Below, one piece after another: positions 29,401 to 44,400 of a stretch of 64,000 bases of DNA (within the stretch, counting starts at the first letter, position 1; every line of letters begins with the position of its first letter). The translations under genes and the position numbers were made by a program. A model generated the notes under the pieces. It saw nothing but the letters and a program-made list of their open reading frames with translations, was not told the DNA's origin and did no database searches. The DNA is from Opisthorchis felineus. Taxonomy: Eukaryota > Platyhelminthes > Trematoda > Opisthorchiida > Opisthorchiidae. The stretch is from NCBI GenBank assembly GCA_004794785.1, contig SJOL01006423.1:298909-362908 (forward strand), written 5' to 3'.

Positions 29401-32400
29401 GTGGACTTTTTGTTACTCAACAAGCGGATCGCCGAAGTCAGAAGAGATGATTCGGCGACTTCTGCTTCCGTATATGAAGAAGATCCCAATATCCGGCAAC
29501 GAGTTTCTTCTATTCTAGATGAAGCCATTCAAAAGAACCAAACACCTGCTTCCCTTAAAACGGGCGATTTCACTTCCAAAAGGTCGAAGCTGCGTGCCAC
29601 GAATGGCGGCATCAGAGTGTCGGCTCACGTTTGGCGAATATTGGTCGATTTGCGGGCGCAGCCTGTGGTTCTCAGAGCACAAGGGTATGCTGTCATTTAT
29701 TCGACGATGAGGTGGTTAATAAGGTTTTCATCTGTATCTGCTCGTGTTGTTGTCTCTACCGTCATTCCACTTCGTCTGCATGGTCTGGCCCATGCTGTCC
29801 GTTTTCTTTTGTTTCCCTTTTTTCGGTAACTTTTTTTTTATTGAGCGAACTCATTATGCATCTGAGTTAACCGTTCATACTCCTCTCCAAACGGTAGATC
29901 GATACTAAACATTAGATTATTCTTACTCAAGTAACAGCCTTTTAGCGAGCAACTCCGAGTTCATGAGCCTAACATTAGTCTTTCAAAGGGTAGTCGGAGT
30001 TAAAATTTCGCTATACGGCTTTACAAAAGCCTCTCAGAAGAGCGCCATTCGGGAAGGGACGACCACTGGAACCGCTCTTTTCCGAAGGATTGCACGTTAG
30101 GTTGCTAACAGGGAACGGTGTTGCTTACTTTTCTGGAGAGAGATTTGTTCACAAGGTCTCTCGTGGAGACTCAGTTCCTATGCTGAACACAACTGCATAC
30201 CGTCTAGTGCTCTTGTCCTCACTTTACACCAGTACGTTGATCTAACCCAAATGACTTCATTGGACATCGTATTTCAGGATCAGTCAATCGAACCATCGGC
30301 GCTTTGTAAAGTCCCCTTTCCTCCCGTGGGTATTATCAATGGATGGTATGAAACCAATTCACACAGACCCTTTGCCCTTGTAATCGCGTCTCCTCGCTTT
30401 CCTTCCATTCAGCAATGATCACAGTGCGACCACCTCCACACCACCGATACCTGCTGCCTTGGTTTACATATCTCCATTGGTTCTTGCCGGATGCGTTGAA
30501 CTGGACTCGGTGCGTCAGGCTCCTACGGTTTCGCAGATGCCGTCGATAGGGAATTTTTATGCTCCGTACGTGCGAATCGGACTGTTTCGGCAAGTGAGTA
30601 ACACACTATTTGCCAACTTGACAATTATCTAGTCGTTTAATCTGATATCACTTGTGGCTCCAGGTGATCCGTATTCTGCGTCGTTCCGTTGTTGATTCTT
30701 GGCGCCTACAAATTTTTCTCAGTGCCTTCCAATTGAAATGTAGAAAGCTCTTATCTTTTTATCACTATTAATGTTTACTGTACCTATCAAGTAATGGAAA
30801 TAACTGCTTTTTTCAAAAAAGAAGTTTGTACTTCGGCTTCTTGATTGGTAGACAGTGTGATGATTAGTGGTTTTTCTCCCGTCTTCATCTACCGCGATGC
30901 GTAGCGTAACTACGACACTTATCAAAGTGTGCTGATATTCCAGGCGAACTTACCAACTAGTCCCGATTAGTTCGATCAGGTGCGACCCATGAATATCGCT
31001 AGTTAATAGTATAGGTTTAATGAAGTCAGTCGTCCAGCATGACATCCAGCCGGTAACTCTTGTCACGGACATAGTTTAAAGTGTAAATTTTCTTTTTCAC
31101 GTCTTTATTTCTGATTCAGTTTGTGTACAGGTTATCAGGACGGAGACAGGCAGCCAATTTGAAGGCCTCCGTCTGTGGATTGAACCCGGGTCTTTGAAAC
31201 GGTAGTCCACGGTCCTGTCCACTCAACCACCCGGGTGTCTCCACCGTTGCAGTTAAGTGGGCTTCAGTTCCTCCTCGAGAACCAGCGATGGTTCCCATAA
31301 CATTCTAGAGAACATTTCCCCCGGCTAGGGCCGCAAGTGAAACTGCAAAACTTAGTTTGTCATCAGTGAAGTTTCGTGTTATGTTGCATGCTCTTTTCCC
31401 CTGAAGAGTTCTTGTTTCGAACCCGACCCTTATTCATCGTTTGCTCCTACCCAGACCAGCGTGACGGAGCAGCGTCAGCCTCGGTGCCTCATCCACAGAA
31501 TGTGTGGGTGCTGTACACTAAGTAGATTTGAATCGGTCTCATTCAAAGAATTAATGGGAGTCACCCGAATAGCAATCAACCTCATACCACTTTGTCATTT
31601 CATCCCACCACTACCTCCTTTTTCCGTAGAGCGAAGACTGCCGTCAAGGATTTTCTGAATGTCTGGAATTAGCTCGTTTAGAGCTGGAAAACCTCAAGGT
31701 TTCCCATGAATGTACTGGGAAGGACTCCATTGTTCAGTCAGTATATCAATATGGCTGTAAGTTCACATCGGGTCAATGCTTGCTCGCCGATCCCCACTGG
31801 GCGAAACTTAAGCCAGCGGCTCGCCTGCGCGAACTGGATTCCATCGTCAACTGTATTTCCGATACAAACCGGTGTGACGTCAGCCTAAATTTGAGTGATA
31901 TACATATCCTTCTGGGAGTCGATCGTCTCACCTCCCTCAGCTATCTGACCTCACTTCTTACAGACACTGCAAAAAGTCTACTTTCCTCGTGTTCTCCGCC
32001 AGTCGGTACTCCTCAAACGGGCTTGGGCTGGCGAGTGGCCAACTATTCTGATCAAGTAAGTCCGCTTGTCAGAGTTTTCTTGCACCTGATTTGTGCCGAT
32101 AAGTTGCCACGTGGCCCGAAGTGGAAATTTCTCTAGTTCTGTTATTTCCCTCCCATTGAAAACGGCATGTAACTGAGTTTTTCGGCTTACTTTCGAATTC
32201 TTTAGGAACCCGGGTATCTGCGAATGGTTGGGTGATAATCCCTAGTGTCTTAGAATGATCACAGTATATCCTGTTTGCTTTCGTTCTAATGAACTTGATC
32301 AACACGTTTTGATGAGTAAATGTCGTCGACGTGACAATGCTGCCGGGAATTTTTCCTCTCTCTTGATATCGTTGGAGCTCCATCCTGCACGGAACTGTTC

Positions 32401-35400
32401 ACTTACTTTTCATCTCCTTGTATACTCAATGGTAGTAAAAAATGTGAACTATTGCACACGTTGAAAAATTCGAGTTAAAATCACCCTTGTATGTTATTTG
32501 ATCTACAACGGTCCTCAGGAGGCACTCCGCGTGCAAAGCGTCGTCGTTTACTTGTTCTGGCTCAAATAGTCGAGACCGTTAAGTCGTCCTCTTCTATCCA
32601 CAGAGTTTTGAAGCTGAAGGTAGTGAAGGTGAACAAGCTTTTCGAACTGTCCAGGACACTGTACCCCCCATATTCCTCTCTCCCCACCGGTGACCAGCGT
32701 TACCGAACTCCTCAGTAGTTCTACTAGTCTGTTCTAGGTTCTGTACTCTATGCGTTGACATGGGCACAATGAGTTTGGTCCATTGATTGTCCAGGTAGTT
32801 GTGATTAATTCTGGGCGTTACATATAATCTTTTACAGATAGTCATTCTTAGACAAACGGGCCTAAAAAGTCGCACGTCAGATCTGCCGGACCATCCCCCT
32901 TTAGCAAGGGGAAACAGTGCGCTGGACGTACTCCTGTTATTTGTGATCTGCCCTGCTGCAACAGAAACTTGGCGTCCATTACCGCTTCCCGCCTCCGCTG
33001 CGCAACCTGTTGTGTCTGATCGTATCCGCTTTCACGTTGGAACTCATTCGGTCCACGTAAGTGTACCCAGTGATTGCACATTGATGCGCTTTGCTCGCCC
33101 AATTTCACTTAAGGTTATCTAATCTTGTGTGGATAGCACGGCTTGCACCTCAGAGTCTGTCGTCCAAGTACCCTCACGGAGAGCTAGTCTATGAATCATC
33201 TATGTTTTTGTGTAATGATACGATTTCATCGACTTTTGTACTTCCTTTGTAGGCTAACGCGGAAAACGCTGTCTGGTCGGAAGCAGTGGAACTAGCCTGG
33301 CCTCCGTGTCGAACTGATTCGCAGCGTGGCAATGATGGCTATCTCGTCCTAAGTTTGTCCTGGCAATCGTCTTTGAGCAAGAAACCGCGATCCTCTTATC
33401 CAAATATGTTTCTGATCCTGGAGCAGCCCGATCCCACTGGTTTTCCTGGCAGGGTACGGTGCTTTATCCTCCTCGCCTGTTTTTACTTGGCGGGGTACTG
33501 ATGTAATACCAAGATAACAATTACGTCCTATGGAGCCTTAACACGTGAGGTTTTCAAACAACGCCGATTGGATTCACACATCATTAGCTTTTGAAACTAT
33601 CCCCGTTCTTTTTCAATTTGGTAATTAGCTTCGTTGCTCAGTATGCTAACCCAAACAGGAGCCATGCACACCATACTGATCGAGAAACATCCGCGGTGAC
33701 TTATCATAATGACGTTTACGTTTGCCGTATACTCATTTCGGTTAGACGCAGCCTCCTTGTGGGTGTGGACTAGAAACAAATCGTATTTCCATTGAAGAAA
33801 CTAGTTTTTGTTATCTCCAACTGGATTATTCCGGTCACTGACAGTAAGCTGTATTCCTATCAAATTATTGAAGGATAAGATCGATTAACGTCAATGCTAG
33901 GACTATCGAGTAGACCGTTGTCTATCTTTCGCCAACATTACCGAGAACACTTAGTTAACATTCACTAATCTCTGAGGTGATTCGGGCCCTAGGGTAGAAT
34001 TTGGAGACCATGCTGTTCTTCAACCAGTGGCCGACTAACAGGTTGATTAAGTCACATGTGGGATATAACGCCACTCATCCTTCAATCACGCAATTCACAT
34101 CATGTGGTCAAGTGTTGACCGGCTTCTCAGACAAAAGGCTCATGCCCTACGCTAAACGGCCGAAAAGCCCTGTTCAGCTGTTTCATTTTGTTTGGGATCA
34201 CCAGCACCACATATCTCACAAACCTATAGGGTGAGTCGAACCAACCGCCCCGGCTGATACTTGAAGGCGTCTACGAGTGCCTGATCAGGACTGTGGTCAA
34301 CTCACACTGAGACAGGATCAAATCCCCTAGAGATTCGTCAGATGCACACTGTTGGCAATTTTCAACAAGGATAGAACAGCGTTTCTGGGCTCTTCAACGT
34401 AGCCAGACCAAACCAATGGAGTTTCGAAGTCTCCTTACACTACAATCAAATCATAAGCAATCTGCTCAGGGAGGAAAACACGTCGCAGGTTGCCTGAGCC
34501 TCCCATTTAAGAAGCTGTCACTCGAGGAGTCGGATGGATGATGTTATATTCTAAGCGGAACTTAGTCGCCTATTGATCCTGGAACAAACTGATATCTCCC
34601 AATCTCTTTTATCTCTGTCCAACTCAACTTCATCTCCCACTTTGCACACCTTAGGTCGTACTCACCGTTCCCCTGAACCACACTGAATGGTCACCTTCAG
34701 GTCCTTTTCTATTTTCTTTTCAAACCACACTTACATTAGCTTTCAGATTTCTTGGTTGCTGAACGTTTGTCATAGTTATGTGTTCATGCCCTAATGTAAT
34801 GAAAGCAAATAGTTTGTTAAGGCACCCCGAATTTACTCTAAATTGCACAGTATTGTCGAAAGGCTGGTTATCCTAGGCGCACGATCCACTTGCATACATT
34901 ATCCCTGTCACACCTCATTATCCGTCCATCAACACTCAGTCCGAGTTAATGCATGTCAAAAGGTTTGGCGGTACGCCTGCTTTCTAGTGTTAAATTTCAA
35001 ATTATTCCTGTTTGTTAATTTATTCTGTCTTTTGCACAAGAGTATCAGCATCAAATCTAATGCCATCAAGTCCAGTTGCTTATCCAATCACCTTTCATAC
35101 TTCTGCTGACCATTTGCTCTTGACAACATCTCCCCTGTTCCTTACCACACCGCAGATCATCATTCACTCAGATATCGTTTTTCGTAATCTCATTCCTGTC
35201 GATATCCGTGCTCAATTATCGTCGGAACCGTTGCCAGTGGACTCCGTTCCATCTGCACATCCGAAAGAAGTTCCCACTGATCGTGTAGAGTCCGCGAAGA
35301 CATTCCAACTCACTCAGGGTCCATCAGAAAACTACGTATGCAGTTCCAGTTCGGCAGCTCGTTCTAGGCTGTCTAAACTTCTCCATACTTTCCGCCTTTC

Positions 35401-38400
35401 CACCTCCCAAAGTGAACAGCGAGTCGGTTCTAAAGGCCGGTGGTCCGAACCGTGCGTGTTTTGTCATATTCCATTCCCTTCGCGTAACGCTCGACGTCGT
35501 ATCAGTCAGCGAAGCCTTGTGAGTACCATTGTCTGTTAGGCTTATGAATTTGAGTCTAGTTGGTCGTTTAAACTATTCATACTACTACTCCCTACTGGTT
35601 TATTGATATTCCGTTTCATCTGTGCATATCCGGCTCCTGGTTAGTTCGAATAATTTGTCTTGACACTGATGCATTGATATGTTCTTAGAGCTCAGGGTCT
35701 CACTCATTTCTGGACCATGTTGGTACACACTACAGGTACGAATGTTAAACGTGTTGCTTTAGCGAGACAGTTCAGAATTCGCGGGGAGACTTGTTTGTCT
35801 TGCATGTTTGGACCTGGTACGGTAACTGTCCTGCCGAAGCTTGATTTCAGGAGGGCTCCTACATAACGATGGGCTTTTGTTCAAAGTAATATTATTGTCA
35901 GATGGTGCTTTTTATTGCAGCTCAACTAGACGGTTTTTTGCCGTGGAACGTCACCTGACTCCAAAACCATTGTGTAGTTGTGGATGGTTCAAAAGAACGT
36001 TAGGCCCGAGAATCAAGGTGTAGTTGCGTCTTTGGCTTTTCAACTACTCATACCGATTCTCCATTGTGACACTTGGCACACGCAGGTAGGTATTCCAATC
36101 GACCGTGGAGATGGATCAGACTTGTTCTACGCCGTGGTCACTGTGGAGTCCCTCGTGATCAGTCCGTTTGCTCCACTTATGTGTATGGTAAGTTCAAAAC
36201 TTCTGTAAGCATCTAGTGTCGAAACTCGTTTTTGCTTGCTAGTCTTTCAACCGTTTAATTTGATCACAAAGACTTGATTGGCTACGGTGACACTTTCCAA
36301 ACCTATGGATTTGTGGTGCTTTCTTGTCATATCGAACCGATAGCTCTGAAGTTGTCTAAGAAGCACTCTTCGATTACCGTATGCAAATGGTTCTCCGATT
36401 GGTACTCACTTCTGTGTTTCAGTCCAGTCTGCTGCAGTTCTGATACCATCCGTTGTCGTTATACGCACCTGGTGGAACAGCCTTTCAAAAGCCGTCTTTT
36501 CGTGCTACGCCAAGCTCTATAAACAAAGACACCACTCCTCTGTGCTTACCCTCAGCCCCGCAAATCAAACGCCAGCGCTAACACTGCTTAGCTTTCATTT
36601 CATCCCGACTAAATGGTGTTCGATCAACAAGAGAGAATGGCTTATGTTACCCATAGAGGAGATTTTGTCATACAGCTCCAACTCTGAAGAACTAGATAAT
36701 ACTTGTTGATGTAGGTTGTTTACTGCGAAGGTTCAGACACCAGTATTCTTCCTAAAGTGGCTTACGTATAACGAGGTGCCACAGTTTGGATGCACTGAAC
36801 ATATTATAAACCAGTGCTGAGGTATATGGTGGAGGAGGCTGAGTTTTGCAGTACGTCGTGTTACAGCTGCACCCACGCGAGTAAATAAATAACTAATAAA
36901 AGGTCTCTTAAACACACACGGACTCATCCTCAGCGCCCATAAAGTTGTGTAAGAAAAGATTTTTGCAACAGAATGACCCCTAGAATATCATTGGGCATGC
37001 TGCAAAGTAGCATGTAAACCCAATCCTGTCCTCACCCGAGAGGTAACTTTAAGTCGCAATGTTGCGTCAGTGAATTTGGCCCTACTCCCCCATCTCAAAG
37101 TTCGGTAATCGCAGACTGTTACCTAACCACATTTTTGTTCTGTGTACATTGTCACCCCCGATATATTTTTGCTCACTCACTTCTTTTTCTCTCTCTCTCC
37201 CTCTCCCTCCCGTCTCTTCCAGGTCACAATATCACCGTCTTTTAACATCGTCAGCCTTCTGCCACATTCGTTCAACCTTTGCGTCCGACCAGTGTATCCT
37301 TACACTTCGACGGCGGATAATACACCGGAACTACGATCAGATATCAAGCCGCCATGGACGCACCAGATCTTGCCCCCATCCTATCCGCCCCGTCCACCAC
37401 AGACTGAGAAGTTTAGGCTGCCGAAGACTGTTTCGTCACCATTCTTCCTGGCAAGGGCACCCGCTTTGTTGTTGAGTGCGTATTTGCCGTAAGTGAAGCG
37501 CTTTCCTAGTTTTAGCGTGGATTTTCGTAAGACACTTCATTTTGCGAACTGTAGGGTTGGTCGACCGCCCGGGTGAGTGCAAAATAGTCGTCCATTTCAG
37601 TACTCACCATATAAATCAATCATATGTTTCAGCAGTGATCGTCTTTTAGTCCGTAGTGGTCATGCAAGCCTTGGAACGTGCAAGGACTGGAAGCATCGGT
37701 TTTCTGGAACCTGTATGGAACCGATCGGCTCACTGACCTGTCGGTCAGAATTTCATGTTTTAATTTGTTTGCTATTTAGAGCCCTCGTCCCGGTCACTGA
37801 TCTAGCTACCTATCAACTTCAGTAATATTATTAATGATGATAATTCTAGTATCCTCAGTGAAAAATCCGATTTTGACAAGCACTTCTGAATGTGGTACCT
37901 ACCAACAGACTGTTCAGTATTGAAGCACAGGAACTGCGACAGCAGTCATTCTGCGGTAAGCAAGACCATCATCGAAAACTCTTGGTTACTTCAACATCAG
38001 CTCCGCACTTTTTTCCTTTTCATTATCATCATCACTAACAGCAACACCAAAGAAGAACACTGGTGCTTCACTGCTTCATTTTATTTGAATATGGACTTAT
38101 GATGGAAGGAAGGAAGAAATAGGGGAGGGATGGGGACCTAGGGCTAACCTATCGCAAACATCCGAGGTGCGTACACCTCCAACACTCAGTCAAACAATCT
38201 GGATAGAAACTGGCGCCATGAACGCCAGTGACATACGTTAGTTGCCATATCTTTCAGTGTCTCCAACCAAGCGCAGAGAGGGTGACGTGGACTTCATCCT
38301 GTAGGTCACACAGCACCAACAACAGCGGTCCCAGCATATTTGCGTTGATATCACCAGCGCAACAAGCAGCGCGAATTTCGTGGTTGCCTACGCTTTACAC

Positions 38401-41400
38401 ACGGAAGAGCAGTTGTTGCTGTGGTCGGGCGATCAGTTTATCGCACACTGAATCTGACCGCTTATGATTTTTATCTGATTGAATACATCTCGTTTTAGTT
38501 ACACGACTGTTAGAAGCCGCTGAAATTTGAAAATCTCACAACCGATGTCTCATCGTTGTTTTCTACCCTACAGCAGTGGAATTCCGCTTCTTTCGGAACC
38601 TATCCATCTCTCCCCGGACAACCTGTTGACCAAACTGGCCACATCTTTTATCAGTGCTACCGTGCCGACCGATTCCGTGGTGTTAAACGGCTCCGAAATA
38701 GAGCACCATTATCACAAACCCTCACACCCAGTGGTTTACACGCTCAATCATCGCTACCCCTTATACCGACCTAGGTCCACTGTTTTGATCGCCCCTGAAC
38801 CGGATGTCGCTAGTTACACACTCCAGCTAATCCTGCACCCGAGGCTCAGATTGTATAACCAATCAGGCGCCGATTTGTGCGTCCGATTTCTCTCAAACGC
38901 TAAGGGACACTCGACAGAAGTTCATGAATTTCGCACTGGTTCTGTGTTATCACCAGGATCGGACAAGGTATGGTTTTTGTGAAAATTTGAACCGTTTTTT
39001 TTTCATGCCAAACGTTGCGGGGCGTTTAGAAATTAGGCTAGTTTATTGTATCTGAGTGACCTCGTGTGGTGACGCACTAATTTTCGGAATTTTCTGACAG
39101 ATCGTCACTTAAATAAATTCCAGGCCAATCTTTACACTTTCGTCACAGTTTGGGACTCACGGAGATTTGAAACTTTCTGTTGTCATTGAATTTCGGTGTT
39201 AATAAACGGATAAAAGACGACCGATTCTGCGCAAACATCAATTGCTTACTTTGTGTACCACACTGAATCATTGTACACAGCGGTCTTTAATCTGCGTGAG
39301 TTCCGGACCGTTTTGTCAGGAATGGGGTCCGACGAATCCTGTACTTTGTGTTACCTTAAACTTCTAATAGTGTAGACAACGGATTCGTATCCATCTCGAG
39401 GCGAATACCCATCTAATTTATGTGAGGTTATAGGCAATATTGCACCGTCTTCTATTCACGATAGCATCTTTCACCGTGCAATGATGGATCGCCTCAGTGG
39501 TGAATGGAATTTTGACTCGTTAGATCCTAGGGTTGATCTGTTGCATTCATCTCGCTTGAGTTTCGTGATTGGCTGGCTTCCTACGCTCGGATTCTTTGTT
39601 TCTTTGTCACCCTTGCTAACGAATGCAGGGATTACTTATGGGTACAAGCGCTGTAGGATACAAACGGGCGCTATCCACTGTGCTACCCTCTACTGGGTAG
39701 TTGCTCAATTCTAGTTGATGCAAAATTTTCACGTTGATGATTTTGTCAGAGCACTTGACAATCTTTTCGCCAATTGGTTGTTCCCCGAGTTCGGGTCCAA
39801 CCTAAAGAGAAGATTGTCGGTCGGTGATTCATATTTATTCTCCAAATTAATAGACTCGGTTCGCTATCGAGGCTGATATTGTTTTTTGTCTACTCAGCCC
39901 ATAGTCCAGTTTGGCTTTGTTGTCAGGGGGAGAGCCCACTGGTCCAACGTCACATTCCAACTCTCATCAGTGATCGTGGATTCTCCAACGCGTGACAGTT
40001 CGGCGAAATTTCCAAGCATTCAGGCGGACGCTGCCCCAGAACGAGCCAAGACGCAGAACGTTCTGATTGAATGCCGTGACACCGACACACTGGAGTGTCC
40101 GCGTATCCCAGTGGAAACTGTCGAACATAGCATTTCCATGGTCACTGTGCGTACTGAAAACGAAGGTGGGCTGATGCGATTCACCATCTCTTCCGACCGC
40201 ATTCTCTTGTGTCTCGTTGCCAGGTTGATCAAAGAAAAAGGATTTATACTCATAGTGGAAAGCCAGGTTCATATTCATCATCGCTGCGCTCCTGACCTGT
40301 ATGTCAGGCCTATAGTGCTGTCTGGCGAACGCCAATCGACTTACGATGAAGAACTGGTGAGTGTCGTCGTTCTTTCCTCGAAGCATCTTTGTTTTCATCG
40401 GGTCAGGTAAATCCGCTCATTTTCGTCATATCCTATTACTTTCTCCACTCCCATCACAACGAGCCTCGAGTAAGGACCCCCACGTGGTAAGGAGTGTTTT
40501 GTCTCCGGGTTGTGGCTGACACGGAACGTTGTTGTGAACTCTTAGGAGGAGCAACTCTTAACGGGGTTTGTTCCACGACTAACCCAAGAACAGCCTCCCA
40601 TACCTAGATGATTACCTCACGTATAACAGCTATGCTCAGTGTATTCTAGCCTATTATCTGTTGACCTACCCATTTCCCCCATCACCTTCCTTCCTGCTTC
40701 TCCCAGGTTTCGTCAAACACTTCGGTGGATCAAACTGGTCTCCGGCCCACCGGCAATCTTTTCCCCTTGCCTTATTGGACTCTCTCGCGTTCGGTGACCA
40801 ACGGACCAGAGAGCGTCGTTCAACTTAAGTTTGCACTCTGGATTGGTTCTTCAAAAACCAAAGGGATTTTATGTGAGATTCCCAATATATTGTCCGGTGA
40901 AACCAAGTTGTCCCATTCTATGAAACATATTGATCCTCAGCTGCTCTACTTACCTACGACAGGAACTGATATGGAGGGCAAAGGTAGGTGGCTTGTGAAG
41001 ACCTATCGAGGCAAACTACTCCACTCCGTTTCTTTCATGGCATATCGTTTCCTTTATGATATGAGCTTTTTTGCCGCGTTTTCGCACAATCCTAAGACGG
41101 TGCCCATGTTTTTTCTCGAATGCTGACTGAGTTGTCATTGGTAGGTTCACCTCAGTTAACCCTCTTTCTGTCATCGCGGCTTGCACGCAAATGGGCCACT
41201 AACACCTAAGGCCAACCTGGTCTGATTTCATATGTTTCACCGGCGACTGTCTTTCGTTGAAACATGAGATAACATGAGAGCTGCAATACTGTGGGGTTGG
41301 CTCGGGTTACTGGTATTCCGGTCGCTAGTTGTACCTTATTCACTGTGCTGTCGCAAGAAATCTGCTACCTGTGGGTAAGCTGTGGAAGCTGCACTGAGAA

Positions 41401-44400
41401 TAATGAGGATTTTACCCTCACATCATTCATTCGAACTTGCCTCCTGCTCTCCTAACGCAAATATTCTGGCTAGTCCATACCAAAGGGGGAAGCACTGTAC
41501 CCGAGTTTGGTTCCTGTTAGAGCTCATGAGTAGCTCATACCCTTGACCGTATCGGGGGTTAAGACTGTGGACATCTGGCATGCGAGACGAACATGTTACC
41601 ACTACTCCACCAGCGCACGTCTGGACAGACGAGCGTATTCGCGATTGAGCGGTTTTAGTTAGTTTGTCCCATTTATGAAGTCAAACTGCGTCTTTAAGCC
41701 TAATGGTCGTAAAATTTCCCTCTGTTGTCTCTAAAGTGATAACTTAGTACACGCGAATTTCCACACAGCATGAGGTGTGGTGGTGTTCAACGGCACACAT
41801 CTGTTAGCGCAATTCTGAAGGCAAACGGTCAGCCCAGAGTGTTTGTTTACTGCACGATGTATCGAGCACAATCCTCGCGAAGGAAACATTGGAGGCTTGT
41901 GCGCATGACTTTAGGTACCGTTGCCTCAGTTCCGGTCATTTGAAATCATGTAATCGGTCTAAAAGGGAGTGTTCGTTCATTGGGCCTTTCAATTGACGTT
42001 TTGTCAGTTCAGTGTGGACGGCACTGCACCTATCTGTATGTTGATATTCACAGTGAGGGATGTGAGGCGGAGGCAGTCGGTCTTTGGTGGACAGTTTTAG
42101 GATGTTTCGCTTCAAAAAGCGCAGCAGCAGCGTCAAACTCCCTTCCCGATCGATCCAAGTGTTCTGTCACTACTAAACTGGCATCTTCATTCTTGTATAA
42201 GACAACCAGGCAGGGACAAGTTTGTCCTCAGCAGAATATATCGCTTTGCTTGGTGAGGGGGTATTTTTCTGTGCTTTCTGGTTGACCAGTCCGGCTAACC
42301 ATTTCCATTCAGCGAAATCATCAACTTGTCATTTTCTTGCTTGGCTCTCTCAGGGGGGATTTCCTCACTTGTTTTTACCTAGTGATCACAGAATCATCGT
42401 ATCTAAACTGCTATCCCGTTTATATAGGAACCGTTCCACCTTGCCTTTTGGTCCGTGTGGAAGCCCTGTGTCGTCATATTCCACTATAAGAGAAATTCCT
42501 GGCTTTATACTGCACTCCCTTAGTTGTCCAACAACCTTTTTATCCGTTTCCAATTGCAAGTCATAAAAATGATGTCATGCACGTGCCTGTGGTGAAAGGG
42601 ACACAAATATATCTGCCTATGTCGGCCGCAAGGAGCTTCCTCCAGCTAGCCCGTTCACCTGATTGTACATCTCATCAAAACAACTTGTTGTATATACTAG
42701 AGTTCGGGCCATGGTGTTGGAGGTTGGACGCAGTAGACGAGACAGAGACCCCATTGGTTAAAACTGTTTCTTCCAGTGAAACCCAAGTGAAGTGCTACTC
42801 CAGACATTCCCTTCTCTTTGATCAGGTTTAAGTGGAAAGTCTACCCATAGCTCTTGCAGTGCTCCTTCTGTTGGATACCAACTTCTCGATTAAATCAGGC
42901 ATTTTTGCTAGTCATTCTGCGACCTTATGGTGTACCGGGCTGCGCTCAGACTAATTGGTTTTCGGCAACCCAATTACTTAGTGAATTTGTGTTCCAATAA
43001 GCTTTGTCAAATTAGAATTAATCGTATTGGTCAGATTCTGCGACAGCTCCAACGAAATAATTATCCTTTTCTCTAATTTCGAAGGATCTGAGTATGCTGA
43101 CATCTCTCGGTGTTCATTCTATTCATTGGATGTATCCATCACGATTCACGAACATATCCGGGAGCAGTACCATAAAAATTTCGTTGTCACCGTTTTTTAT
43201 TTCGAGATACTGAGCCTTTAGCCGTTGAGCTGCTCCGGTCGATTGATAATTTCTCCCACCACCGATCCATCATTGAAATTACTTTTATGGTTGGTAATAC
43301 AAAAAACACAGCAGGTTTCAAACGCCCATGATGCTACTTGATGGGTAAGCCCTAACAGTCGGTTCAGTCGTTTGATACAACCACCTCAGTTACTGGATTG
43401 TCACTCGCGACGTTGGGCAGAGACCAATCGCATCTCTCAACCGTGAATGTATCCGCCTGTTTGGACGTGGTAGTTCATGTGCGCTTAACGCGAGCTAATG
43501 CAGTATGGGTAACACATTTGCCTCGCATGTCAGATGTCCGGAGTTTAAACCCCAGCACAACCAAGAATAGGCATTGTTGATATAGTTCGATGTGAGCGAT
43601 ACTCAAGTCTGAACTCACTAGTTCAGTTGTGCCAGAACAGGAGTGTTCAAACGAGAGAGATGTACATTAAAGCAATACGAATCCCTCAACCATGCACAGT
43701 TTTATGATTATGCAGGTAGGAATTTGTTATCCGGACTTGTTCTTCAGAAAGCACAATCAGACGTCGCCAAGGAGAGTGGTATATTCTGCTGAGCACACGT
43801 CTATCCTGATTCGAATGTCCAATGAAGGCAATGATGTTAGCTTAGTAGTAGTGTTGGGCCGCCTTGTGTCGACCGCGAAACACTTATCATGCTGCTAAAA
43901 CCACCCCACTTTTTGACCAGACGTGTCCACTAAATGCCATCTTCCCTTGCCACGGATCTCGCTGTTCGCGCGAGTGCTGTGCTGCCCGCTTTGGTGACGG
44001 AGTGATAGCGGAAATCATCTGCCTGCAGATGACTAGGAACAAACAGAAAATAATTCCCTCGAAATTGGCGTTTTTCATGTCCGGACTGCGCATTTAGTGG
44101 TCTACTGAGAGAGGTCGTTTTAAATGGGAAACTTTTCAAGATCACCAATCGGTTCGAATTGGTGTAAACTGCTTGAACGAACTTCATCAAAATAGTGATG
44201 GGGTTTCTCAAAGACACCGAGAAGGTTTTATTGAGAGTTTTCTTCTGTCGCTCCTTAATTTTTTGGACATTTTTGGTGTGCATCTACGGTTCAGCCATCT
44301 GCCTTGGATCGATCACGTGACTTCAAGTGGCTGAAACCTCGGCAACCGTTACAAAAATTGTATAGTACCGTCCGTTGTGGGTAGTGTGCTGGAGGCATGT

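Noticed and set aside
31135..31262. Functional tRNA-Leu/Ser gene
   Set aside because: A and B boxes are present but the acceptor arm does not pair, so it is better called a tRNA-derived repeat.
39967..40398. Minus-strand 143-codon frame
   Set aside because: Antisense shadow of the VPS13B exon 39898-40356.
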